A stretch of DNA of 64,000 nt, from contig JBBQQC010000017.1 of the NCBI GenBank assembly GCA_038216465.1, forward strand, positions 1 to 64,000, in the 5' to 3' direction. A model generated the notes under the pieces. The model searched no databases. It worked only from the letters and a program-made list of their open reading frames with translations, and had not been told where the DNA came from. Of this stretch, positions 52,459 to 60,084 are shown piece by piece. The position numbers and the translations under genes were made by a program. Each line of letters begins with the position of its first letter. Position 1 is the first letter of the stretch. The stretch is from JACCZX01 sp038216465. Its GTDB lineage: Bacteria > Pseudomonadota > Gammaproteobacteria > Burkholderiales > Burkholderiaceae_F.

Positions 52459-55200
52459 ATGAGCGGCATCGGCAGGCAGTCCTGGGCCCGGCTCAGTCCC
52501 CGACTCGACGAGTTGCTCGAGCTGCCCGAGTCGGAACGCGACACGCGCTTGGCGGACATTGCGCGCCAGGATGCGGCGCTGGCCGCCGATCTGGCGGCGC
52601 TGCTCGCTCAGCGGACGCAAGTCGATCGCTTTGCTTTCCTCGAGGGCAGCGCATTTGCCCCGTACGCCGATGCTGCGGCCCACGCGACGCTAACGGGTCA
52701 GAAGATCGGCGCGTACACACTCGAGCGGCCGCTGGGAGAAGGTGGAATGGGTGCGGTCTGGCTGGGCCGCCGCAGCGACGGGCGTTACGAAGGCGAGGTC
52801 GCGGTCAAATTCCTGAATCTGGCGCTGCTCGCGCGTGGCGGTGCTGAGCGGTTTGCGCGCGAGGGCAGCATGCTGGCGCGCCTGGCGCATCCGAACATCG
52901 CGCGCCTGCTCGACGCAGGGGTCGCCACCGGTGCCGCTGTGGGCGGGCAGCCATACCTTGTGCTCGAATACATTGAAGGCGAGCCAATCGATCGGTATTG
53001 CGACAGCAATGCGCTGCCGATCGAACAGCGGTTACGCCTTTTTCTCGACGTGCTGGCCGCGGTGTCGCACGCGCATACCAACCTGATCCTGCACCGCGAT
53101 CTGAAGCCGTCGAACATCCTTGTCACAGCGCAGGGCCAGGTGAAGCTGCTCGACTTCGGAATCGGCAAGCTGCTCGCCGAGCACAACACCGCCGCCTCGG
53201 CCACCGCACTTACGCACCTCGCAGGCCGTGCGTTCACCCCCGATTACGCCGCGCCGGAGCAGGTGCAGGGTAACGACGTGACGACAGCAACCGATGTGTA
53301 CGCGCTCGGCGTGCTGCTATACGAGTTGCTCGCAGGGCAGCATCCGACCACGCTGCCAACGCAAACCCCGGTCGATCGCGTACGTGCGGTGGTCGACAGA
53401 GAACCGGCGCCGGTCTCGGAGGCGGCGGCGCAAGCGGATGATGCAGCCGTACAGGCGCGCGCGACTGGTGCGCACAAACTCGCGCGCACCTTGCGCGGCG
53501 ATCTTGACAACATCGTCGCCAAGGCGCTGAAGAAGGCGCCGGCGGAGCGCTATCCGAGCGCTGCCGCACTCGCGGAGGAACTGCGCCGTTATCTCAACGA
53601 CGAGCCGGTCGAGGCGCGACCGGACTCAGTTGGCTATCGCGCTGGCAAGTTCATCCGCCGGTATCGGCTGGCCGTCGGTGCGGCGTCGGCGACGCTGCTG
53701 GCATTGACGGCAGGTGTGATCGGGACAACATGGCAGGCCATCGAAGCGCGGCACCAGCGTGACGAGGCACGGTTTCAAGCCGAGCGTGCGCTCGCGAAGG
53801 GCAACCTCGTGGAGCTGATGTTAAGTGCGATGGGCAACGCTGACCGGCCGCTGACGCAGCGGGAAATCCTGGATCGCAGCGTCATCCTGGTCGAGAAGCT
53901 ATTCGCGCGTGACCCGCGGATTGCGGTAAACCTGTTGCTGCCTATTGCCGGCCAATATCACACGTTGGGTGACGCAGAAAGCGAACTCGCTGTCATGCAA
54001 CGCGCGGCGGTGTTCGCGGACGCCAGCGCTGATCCGCTAAAGATAGCGGATGTGGCCTGCGGCACCGTGGAAACCCAGATGCGGCGTGGTCAGATGGCGC
54101 TTGCAGAAGAACAGTTACGCGCCGGCATGGCGGCGCTGGCTCAGGCCACGCGTCCCGACATCGAAACAACGAGCGTTTGCCTGCAGGCAAACGCCGAGAT
54201 TGCCCAGGAGCAGGGCGATCTGAACCGCGCACTGATCAGTGTCACCGATGCGATAGGTCGGGTTGAAAGTGCGGGAGAGACACGCATCAACACTTATCCG
54301 AAGCTGCTGTCGTTCCTTGGGGCGCTGCATCTCCGACGCGGCGAACTGGCGGCCAGTTACGAAGTTTCGAGGCGGCTTCAGCGCCTGGATGAGGAATCCG
54401 GGCGCACAGAAACAATCGACTTTCTGCTCGGGCGCCGCAACGAGGCAGTGTTGCTCGTCGCTATGGGCGAGTACCGCAGTGCGCGAGCGATCCTCGAGTC
54501 ACTCGCCCCCCGCTGGGCCGCGGTCACCGGCGATGATGCCGCACCCCCTTGGTTGGGAATGGCGCGTGGACGATTGATGCTGACGTTCGGCGAGCTCGAC
54601 GAAGCGCAGACCCAACTCGAGGAGACAGTTCGTCGATATCGATCGCAGGGCAATGTGGATCGTGCAGCGATCGCCGAGTTCTCGTTGGCGCAGGTCTACG
54701 TCGAGCAGGAACGCTTCAATGAGGCGGAGCGCCTGCTTGCAAGTGTCGAATCGCAGCGGCCTCCCACGCCGGGTCGTTACACCCTCAACACTCCGGCAAC
54801 AGTGCGGGCGACGCTGCGTCTGGCGCAGAGAAGGGTGCCGGAGGCCGCACGCGTGATAGAAGAGGAACTCGCACGGATGCGGCAAACGCCCGGAGAAAAT
54901 GCTGTCGTTTTAGCCGCGGCGTTGCGTGTCGCAGCGAGGGTCCATCTAGAGGCCGACGATGCGCAACGTGCGCTTGATTATGCGAAGGACGCTGTAACTT
55001 TGTCTGAGCGCACGGCTCGCGATCCGGCCGCGAGCGCTCATGTGGGGGAAGCTCTGCTGGTGGTCGCGCAGGCGCAACGCGCGCTAGGCAGACCGGCCGA
55101 GGCAGCTCTGGCCGCCCGCCGTGCGGCAGGCAGTCTGTCGAACGGGCTCGGGGAGGAGCACGAACTGACCCGGACTGCACGTACTCTGGCGGGATCCTAA
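52459..55200 (+). CDS. Membrane Ser/Thr protein kinase (PknB-type) with TPR-like periplasmic domain
   Basis: The 913-residue protein has an intact Hanks kinase domain: glycine loop LGEGGMGAVWLG at about 94-105, Lys in EVAVKFL, HRD in LILHRDLKPSNILV at about 209-222, DFG in LLDFGIGKL and APE in Y-A-A-P-E-Q. One membrane helix (about 404-424, LAVGAASATLLALTAGVIGT) follows. About 480 residues of TPR-like helical repeats come after it (ALISVTDAIGRVE, NEAERLLASVE and others), presumably periplasmic. This architecture pairs with TIGR02999 sigma factors such as the one encoded 1.9 kb upstream. An AGGAGG site precedes the ATG. Confidence 0.93.
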   Translation: MSGIGRQSWARLSPRLDELLELPESERDTRLADIARQDAALAADLAALLAQRTQVDRFAFLEGSAFAPYADAAAHATLTGQKIGAYTLERPLGEGGMGAVWLGRRSDGRYEGEVAVKFLNLALLARGGAERFAREGSMLARLAHPNIARLLDAGVATGAAVGGQPYLVLEYIEGEPIDRYCDSNALPIEQRLRLFLDVLAAVSHAHTNLILHRDLKPSNILVTAQGQVKLLDFGIGKLLAEHNTAASATALTHLAGRAFTPDYAAPEQVQGNDVTTATDVYALGVLLYELLAGQHPTTLPTQTPVDRVRAVVDREPAPVSEAAAQADDAAVQARATGAHKLARTLRGDLDNIVAKALKKAPAERYPSAAALAEELRRYLNDEPVEARPDSVGYRAGKFIRRYRLAVGAASATLLALTAGVIGTTWQAIEARHQRDEARFQAERALAKGNLVELMLSAMGNADRPLTQREILDRSVILVEKLFARDPRIAVNLLLPIAGQYHTLGDAESELAVMQRAAVFADASADPLKIADVACGTVETQMRRGQMALAEEQLRAGMAALAQATRPDIETTSVCLQANAEIAQEQGDLNRALISVTDAIGRVESAGETRINTYPKLLSFLGALHLRRGELAASYEVSRRLQRLDEESGRTETIDFLLGRRNEAVLLVAMGEYRSARAILESLAPRWAAVTGDDAAPPWLGMARGRLMLTFGELDEAQTQLEETVRRYRSQGNVDRAAIAEFSLAQVYVEQERFNEAERLLASVESQRPPTPGRYTLNTPATVRATLRLAQRRVPEAARVIEEELARMRQTPGENAVVLAAALRVAARVHLEADDAQRALDYAKDAVTLSERTARDPAASAHVGEALLVVAQAQRALGRPAEAALAARRAAGSLSNGLGEEHELTRTARTLAGS

Positions 55201-55267
55201 ATCGTCTTGCGCTTGGGTCTCGGGTCCTGTCGTGTTTTGCCGCTGAATTGCGATCTAGTCATCAGGA

Positions 55268-55288
55268 GGGCCTTCATTGTGAAAGCCC
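55268..55288 (+). promoter_or_regulatory. Stem-loop around a possible 8-codon leader ORF
   Basis: GGGCCTTCA (55268-55276) and TGAAAGCCC (55280-55288) form a stem with one mismatch and a 3-base loop. AGGAGG at 55264-55269 is partly in the stem, and a GTG at 55279 in the loop opens a tiny frame (M-K-A-P-G-I-R-R) that stops at 55305. Its TGA overlaps the ATG at 55302. This could control translation of the next small gene. Confidence 0.4.
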
Positions 55289-55307
55289 CCGGGATCAGGA
55301 GATGACG

Positions 55308-55475
55308 ATGAAAGCGATGACGTTCGTATCAATGATGCTGCTGGCGATGTCCGGCGTGGCCGCACACCCTGTCGTCACGGCTGAACCGGTTGCCGCTGCG
55401 GGTTCAATGAGTTTGCAAGCCAACAACGCCGATCTGACGACGCATCGCATCTGCATGCGCTGTCCCGTCGGTTAA
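55308..55475 (+). CDS. Small secreted peptide with C-terminal CxxC
   Basis: This is a 55-residue product with a clear signal peptide (M-K-A-M-T-F-V-S-M-M-L-L-A-M-S-G-V-A-A). The mature part of about 36 residues ends T-T-H-R-I-C-M-R-C-P-V-G. The C-x2-C near the end could form a disulfide or bind a metal or haem group. An AGGAG site 6 bases before the ATG supports translation; an in-frame ATG at 55302 is an alternative. I do not recognise a family. It follows the kinase gene by 107 bp and precedes a di-heme oxidoreductase gene by 142 bp. Confidence 0.6.
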   Translation: MKAMTFVSMMLLAMSGVAAHPVVTAEPVAAAGSMSLQANNADLTTHRICMRCPVG

Positions 55476-55617
55476 GCGCTGTATTTTTCTTGGGTGAAGG
55501 TCCGCACTGGGGCCTTCGCCTCAGCAAACCGTCAGGTGCATTTCAGCACCGTCGTGCCGGCGTATCAGCGCAACCTCCGGCTGCGTGGCACAGCCGGTCA
55601 CTTTAAGGAAAACCACC

Positions 55618-57144
55618 ATGCGCATCGCGATCGCGATAACTGCAAGCCTCTTAATCCTAACTGCCTGCGGCGGCTCATCCGACGAGCAAACTGCCACCCG
55701 TTCCGCAACGCAACTTGCCGATCCGGTTCTTGAAGCTGCAGCCAGTGCTTTTGCCAGCACCGCTTTCGCGCCGACCGGTGGTTTTGCGACGCTGCCGAAT
55801 ATGGTGCCCACCGCGAACGACGGCGGGTTTGCGGCGACATTCAGCAGAACGGGCGTTATCGATCGCACCGGCCCGTTCTTTCAGGACCTTGGAATCAACG
55901 GACGCAGCTGCTCGAGCTGCCATATCCAGGGCGAAGGGTGGACCATCACACCGCGCGGCGTGCAGGCGCGTTTCGAGAAGACACTGGGGACCGATCCGAT
56001 CTTTCGCCTGGTTGACGGCTCTAACTCGCCACTGGCTGATGTGTCCACATTCGAGGCGCGTCGCGACGCGTACAGCATGCTGCTCAACCGTGGGCTGATA
56101 CGGGTCGGTATTCGCATTCCCGATAACGCGGAGTTCGAGCTGGCCGCGGTCGACGATCCATACAGCTTCGCCAGCGCCAAGGAGCTATCGTTGTTTCGCC
56201 GTCCGCTGCCGACGGCGAATCTCGAATTTCTAAGCGCCGTGATGTGGGATGGACGCGAAACGATCGCGGATCCGAAGTCGCAGGATTGTCTGTTCGGTAC
56301 CACCGATTGCTTCGCTTCACTGCATCTGGTGCTGGGTAATCAGTCCAACAGCGCGACCACGGGTCATGCGGAAGCTCCGCTGCCGGTCAGCGACGTGCAA
56401 CGCGCCGCGATCGTCGATTTTCAGATGGGGCTTTTTGTGGCGCAGATTTTCGATCGCAACGTCGGGCGCGTGAACGCGCAGAGTGCCCGCGGCGGCCCGG
56501 ATGTGCTGTCGAACGAGATGTTCTACTTCGGCATCAACGACACGCTGGCCGGCGACTATCGAACCAGCGCGCCCTTCACGCCGACAGCGATGACGTTATT
56601 CGAGGCGTGGACCAGCGCATTACCCGATGCGAACATTTCCGATCAGCCGCTGCGCGAGAAAGTGGCGGCAGCGCGCAGTGCGGTCGCACGCGGCCAGGCG
56701 CTGTTCAACACCAAGCAGATCTTGATTCGCGACGTCCGTGGATTGAACGATGCGCTTGCAACGGCGACCATTCCCGGTACCTGCACGACGTGCCATAACG
56801 CGCCGAACGTCGGCGATCATTCGGTGCCGCTGCCGCTCGACATTGGGCTGACGGATGCTTCTCGGCGTACGCCCGACATGCCGCTGTACATGCTGCGCCA
56901 CAAAGTAAGTGGTCAGATCGTGCAGACGACCGATCCCGGACGCGCGCTGATCAGCGGGAAGTGGAAGGATATCGCGCGCTTCAAGGGCCCGATTTTGCGC
57001 GGACTCGCCGCGCGTGCACCCTATTTTCACAACGGTCTGGCCAAGGATCTGGGCGAGGCCGTCGAGTTCTACGACACACGCTTCGGCATTGGCCTTACTG
57101 CAGCGGAAAAATCCGACCTCGTAGCGTTCCTGCGAACGCTCTGA
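55618..57144 (+). CDS. Di-heme oxidoreductase lipoprotein (COG3488/cytochrome c peroxidase-like)
   Basis: The 508-residue protein has a lipobox signal (L-I-L-T-A-C, Cys about residue 16) and two c-type haem motifs, C-S-S-C-H at about 98 and C-T-T-C-H at about 388. The distance and the surrounding GPFFQDLGINGRSCSSCHIQ and IPGTCTTCHNAPNVGDHS fit the di-heme 'thiol oxidoreductase'/CcpA-MauG-like group. The end contains ARAPYFHNGLAKDLGEAVEF, a typical distal segment. It is expected in the periplasm, anchored to a membrane. The true electron donor and substrate are unknown. AAGGAAAACC precedes the ATG at 55618. Confidence 0.9.
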   Translation: MRIAIAITASLLILTACGGSSDEQTATRSATQLADPVLEAAASAFASTAFAPTGGFATLPNMVPTANDGGFAATFSRTGVIDRTGPFFQDLGINGRSCSSCHIQGEGWTITPRGVQARFEKTLGTDPIFRLVDGSNSPLADVSTFEARRDAYSMLLNRGLIRVGIRIPDNAEFELAAVDDPYSFASAKELSLFRRPLPTANLEFLSAVMWDGRETIADPKSQDCLFGTTDCFASLHLVLGNQSNSATTGHAEAPLPVSDVQRAAIVDFQMGLFVAQIFDRNVGRVNAQSARGGPDVLSNEMFYFGINDTLAGDYRTSAPFTPTAMTLFEAWTSALPDANISDQPLREKVAAARSAVARGQALFNTKQILIRDVRGLNDALATATIPGTCTTCHNAPNVGDHSVPLPLDIGLTDASRRTPDMPLYMLRHKVSGQIVQTTDPGRALISGKWKDIARFKGPILRGLAARAPYFHNGLAKDLGEAVEFYDTRFGIGLTAAEKSDLVAFLRTL

Positions 57145-57182
57145 CTGTCGCTTTTCATCGCCGCTTTGCGATCTCTGAGGAA

Positions 57183-57214
57183 GGAGGGCCGCATGCCTGA
57201 CGCTGCGGACCTCC
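57183..57214 (+). promoter_or_regulatory. Intergenic stem-loop upstream of the lipoprotein gene
   Basis: GGAGG-G-CCGC (57183-57192) pairs with GCGG-A-CCTCC (57205-57214) with one internal mismatch and a 12-base loop. No U-run follows, so it is not a normal terminator. It shares the GGAGGGCC 8-mer with the stem-loop near 55266. Confidence 0.45.
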
Positions 57215-57244
57215 GCCGGATAAGTCCACTTAGAGGAGAACGCA

Positions 57245-58159
57245 ATGCACAAATCCCCAACACTACGTGTCATGTTTGCAGGTGCGCTGATCGGCACGAT
57301 CGCGGCCTGCGGTGGCAGCGATGACGGCGCCGTACCGCCGCCACCCGCGCCTCCGCCACCTGCGCCGGCACCCATCGATCCCTTGGCTGCGCAGCGAAGT
57401 GTTGCCTTTGCGGAAGCACCGTTTGCGTTCAACGAAATGGCTGCGGCATCTGTCTTCTTTGGTACTGATGAAACGGTCAAGGTGTTGGCTTCCAGTGACA
57501 TTTGCGCTACTGGCACTGCGGCGGTCAATCTCGACGGTGCTGCGGTGGCGATCGGCGCCACGCTGCCGACTGGCAATCATGTTTTCGCCGGCACGTTCAG
57601 CAGCTGTCGCACCTTGTCTACATCCACGTTGACCGGCACTTCAAATTTCAGCTACTCGGCTCCCAGTACGATCCTGACCGGTATCACCGCAACTGCGACG
57701 GCGAGCGCGATGCGACGGTTGGCCACCAGTTCCACCGGTCAAGCCGTGGATTGGACCGGCACCGGCTCAGGCCTTTACACGTTTAACGAAGCGGTAGCCA
57801 ATGGAGAGAGTGCCTACGCCGCGACGTTTGTTCCGGCTAATGGTGCGCAGCTAGTCAACAATGCGACCGGCACCACGCTCACGTTCGTTTCCGGCGAGCT
57901 CCGCGAGTCGGGCGTGGTCAACATTGCCAGCGGAGCGTTCGTGCGATACGACGTTGAATATCGTTCGCTGACATTCTCGGTAGGCGGTTCGACCGTCGTT
58001 CTCGACGGCACGCTGACGAAAACCTTCGGCGCCAACAATGTGCTTACGCCCACTGGCGAAGCACAGATGCGAGTCGCGGGCGCCGCGGCAGCGCGTGTGT
58101 TCTTCAATGCTCAGGGCGCGTTTTCGGCGGACGTATCGGGAGCCGTGCCCGTTTGGTAG
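57245..58159 (+). CDS. Unrecognised lipoprotein with proline-rich N-terminus
   Basis: The 304-residue protein has a lipoprotein signal (I-A-A-C, Cys about residue 22) and then a short Asp/Pro-rich stretch (VPPPPAPPPPAPAPIDPLA). The remainder is rich in Thr, Ser, Ala and Gly and looks mostly beta-stranded (TGTSNFSYSAPSTILTGITA, FVRYDVEYRSLTFSVGGSTV). I do not recognise a domain. A GAGGAG site lies before the ATG. The gene follows the di-heme lipoprotein by 100 bp and shares its Cys-G-G-S lipobox context, so a joint envelope role is plausible but unproven. Confidence 0.75.
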   Translation: MHKSPTLRVMFAGALIGTIAACGGSDDGAVPPPPAPPPPAPAPIDPLAAQRSVAFAEAPFAFNEMAAASVFFGTDETVKVLASSDICATGTAAVNLDGAAVAIGATLPTGNHVFAGTFSSCRTLSTSTLTGTSNFSYSAPSTILTGITATATASAMRRLATSSTGQAVDWTGTGSGLYTFNEAVANGESAYAATFVPANGAQLVNNATGTTLTFVSGELRESGVVNIASGAFVRYDVEYRSLTFSVGGSTVVLDGTLTKTFGANNVLTPTGEAQMRVAGAAAARVFFNAQGAFSADVSGAVPVW

Positions 58160-58293
58160 CGGAACCTGCGGTGGCTCGGCGTGCCGATCGAATCGCGGCG
58201 CGCTACGCGGCGCAGCTCGCTTCATGCAGCGCGCTGTGCCCAGATGTGACGGGTGGTTCGCCTGGAGCAGCACTTCGGCAAGAATCGTATTGA

Positions 58294-58324
58294 TTGACGG
58301 CTGCGCCGCGCGGTGCGGTATGCT
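58294..58324 (+). promoter_or_regulatory. Candidate promoter of the gcv operon
   Basis: TTGACG at 58294-58299 and TATGCT at 58319-58324 resemble sigma-70 -35 and -10 boxes with a rather long 19-base spacer. They lie just before the glycine riboswitch, where a promoter is expected. Between 58160 and 58293 I see nothing else recognisable. Confidence 0.45.
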
Positions 58325-58344
58325 TACCGTTCGCCTTTTGAGGC

Positions 58345-58530
58345 GCGATGCGGGAGAGAGCACCGTAAATGGTGCCGCCGAAGGCGCAAGCCACCCGCAA
58401 TCGCTCAGGTTCAACGAACCGCATCGACGCCGGCGACTCTGGAGAGACCGTTCCCGTGAACTGCGGGCGGCGCCGAAGGGGCAGTGAGCGCGCGACGCTC
58501 CAAACTCTCAGGCAGAAGGACAGAGGGGTG
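58345..58530 (+). promoter_or_regulatory. Tandem glycine riboswitch
   Basis: Two glycine aptamers stand in tandem. Aptamer 1 contains GCGGGAGAGAGC, then GCCGAAGGCGCAAGCC and CTCAGG near 58404. Aptamer 2 contains CTCTGGAGAGACCG, then GCGCCGAAGGGGCAGTGAGC and CTCTCAGGCAGAAGGACAGA near 58505-58524. These are the conserved features of the class. It lies about 50 bases upstream of gcvT and should turn on the glycine cleavage genes when glycine is high. I saw no clear terminator between it and gcvT, so control may be at translation initiation. Confidence 0.93.
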
Positions 58531-58580
58531 CGGCACGACAACGGTCGGGCCGCTCCTCTTACGTTCGCTGTGCCTCGCTG

Positions 58581-59672
58581 ATGCTTAACCGCACCCCGCT
58601 CTACGAAACGCACGCCGCAGCCGGCGCGAAGCTGGTCGACTTCGGCGGCTGGGAAATGCCGCTCAGCTACCGCTCGCAGATCGAGGAACACCACGCGGTG
58701 CGGCGCGACGCCGGCATGTTCGACGTTTCGCACATGCGGGCAGTTGATCTCGAAGGTAAGGACGTGCGCGCGTTCTTGCGGCGCGCCATTGCGAACAACG
58801 TCGACAAGCTGACGCAGCCTGGCAAGGCGCTGTATTCCTGCATGTTGAACGAAGACGGCGGGGTGATCGATGATCTGATCGTTTACTTCGTGCGCGATGA
58901 CCGGTTTCGCATGGTCGTCAACGCCTCGACCGCAGATAAGGACCTTGCCTGGATGCGGCGTGTCGCGGGCGCGCAAGCATTCGATGTGCAGATGACGCCG
59001 CGCACCGATCTGGCAATGATTGCGGTGCAGGGCCCGCAGGCGCGCGAAAAGTTCTGGCAGGTTCGGCCGGAAGCGCGCGCGAGCACCGAAAGTCTTGGCG
59101 TGTTTTTCGCGTCCGAGGTCGGTGATCTTTTCATCGCCCGTACCGGGTATACCGGCGAAGATGGTTTCGAAATCATGTTGCCGGCGCCGCAAGCAGCAAC
59201 GCTGTGGCGCGAGTTGAAAGCTGCGGGTGTTGCCGAGGCGGGACTGGGTGCACGCGATACGTTGCGCCTTGAAGCCGGAATGAATTTGTACGGCAACGAC
59301 ATGGAGGAAGGAGTTTCGCCGCTCGACGCCGGCCTGGCATGGACCATCGATCTGAAGACGCCACGTGAATTCATCGGCCGTGCAGCGGTTGAGCATGCGC
59401 TCCAAAATTCGGGCGCGCGCAAGACACTGGTCGGATTGAAGCTGCTTGACCGCGGTGTGCTGCGCTCGCATCAGAAAGTCGTCACCGCCGCCGGCGAAGG
59501 CGAGATCACCAGCGGCACGTTTTCACCGACGATGTCGACGTCGATCGCGATGGCGCGTGTGCCGCGTCAAACCAAAGTCGGCGACATGGTTCAAGTCGAC
59601 GTGCGCGGCAAGCTGCTCAATGCGCAAGTTGTGAAACTGCCGTTTGTTCGCAACGGCAAGGTTCTGGTTTAA
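58581..59672 (+). CDS. gcvT: Glycine cleavage system T protein (aminomethyltransferase)
   Basis: The 363-residue protein starts N-R-T-P-L-Y-E-T-H and holds KLVDFGGWEMPLSYRSQIEE, MFDVSHMRAVDLEGKDVRAF and GYTGEDGFEIMLPAPQA, the folate-binding and core GcvT motifs. It moves the aminomethyl group from lipoyl-GcvH to tetrahydrofolate, releasing ammonia. It is first in the gcvTHP operon and directly follows the glycine riboswitch. gcvH follows after 19 bp. Confidence 0.98.
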   Translation: MLNRTPLYETHAAAGAKLVDFGGWEMPLSYRSQIEEHHAVRRDAGMFDVSHMRAVDLEGKDVRAFLRRAIANNVDKLTQPGKALYSCMLNEDGGVIDDLIVYFVRDDRFRMVVNASTADKDLAWMRRVAGAQAFDVQMTPRTDLAMIAVQGPQAREKFWQVRPEARASTESLGVFFASEVGDLFIARTGYTGEDGFEIMLPAPQAATLWRELKAAGVAEAGLGARDTLRLEAGMNLYGNDMEEGVSPLDAGLAWTIDLKTPREFIGRAAVEHALQNSGARKTLVGLKLLDRGVLRSHQKVVTAAGEGEITSGTFSPTMSTSIAMARVPRQTKVGDMVQVDVRGKLLNAQVVKLPFVRNGKVLV

Positions 59673-59691
59673 CCGATCACAGGAGCGGTAG

Positions 59692-60072
59692 ATGCAATTT
59701 CCGGATCAACTGAAGTACACGATGACGCACGAATGGGTGAAGCAGGGCAGCGACGGCCTGCTGTGGGTCGGCATCACCGATGCTGCGCAGGACATGCTGG
59801 GCGACTTGGTGTTCGTCGGCGATGTCAAGGTCGGCCAGACGCTGAAGGCGGGCGAAACCGCGGGCGTTGTCGAGTCGGTCAAGGCTGCGTCAGACATCTA
59901 TGCACCGGTCGACGGCGAAGTCGTCGCGTTCAACGACGCGCTCGAGGCCGAACCGCAGCAACTGAATTCGGGACCGTACGACGCCTGGATCTTCAAGATG
60001 AAGACCGCAGCGGCGATTGACGGCCTGCTCACCGCCGAAAAATATCGGGCCAATGTCGATGCTGCGAAATAG
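59692..60072 (+). CDS. gcvH: Glycine cleavage system H protein
   Basis: This is a 126-residue lipoyl carrier. The lipoylated residue is Lys64 in VVESVKAASDIYAPVDGEVV. The N-terminal K-Y-T-M-T-H-E-W-V and C-terminal YDAWIFKMK are typical. It shuttles the methylamine group between GcvP, GcvT and the L protein. An AGGAGCG site precedes the ATG at 59692 and gcvP follows after 12 bp. Confidence 0.98.
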   Translation: MQFPDQLKYTMTHEWVKQGSDGLLWVGITDAAQDMLGDLVFVGDVKVGQTLKAGETAGVVESVKAASDIYAPVDGEVVAFNDALEAEPQQLNSGPYDAWIFKMKTAAAIDGLLTAEKYRANVDAAK

Positions 60073-60084
60073 CACCTAGGCGCC

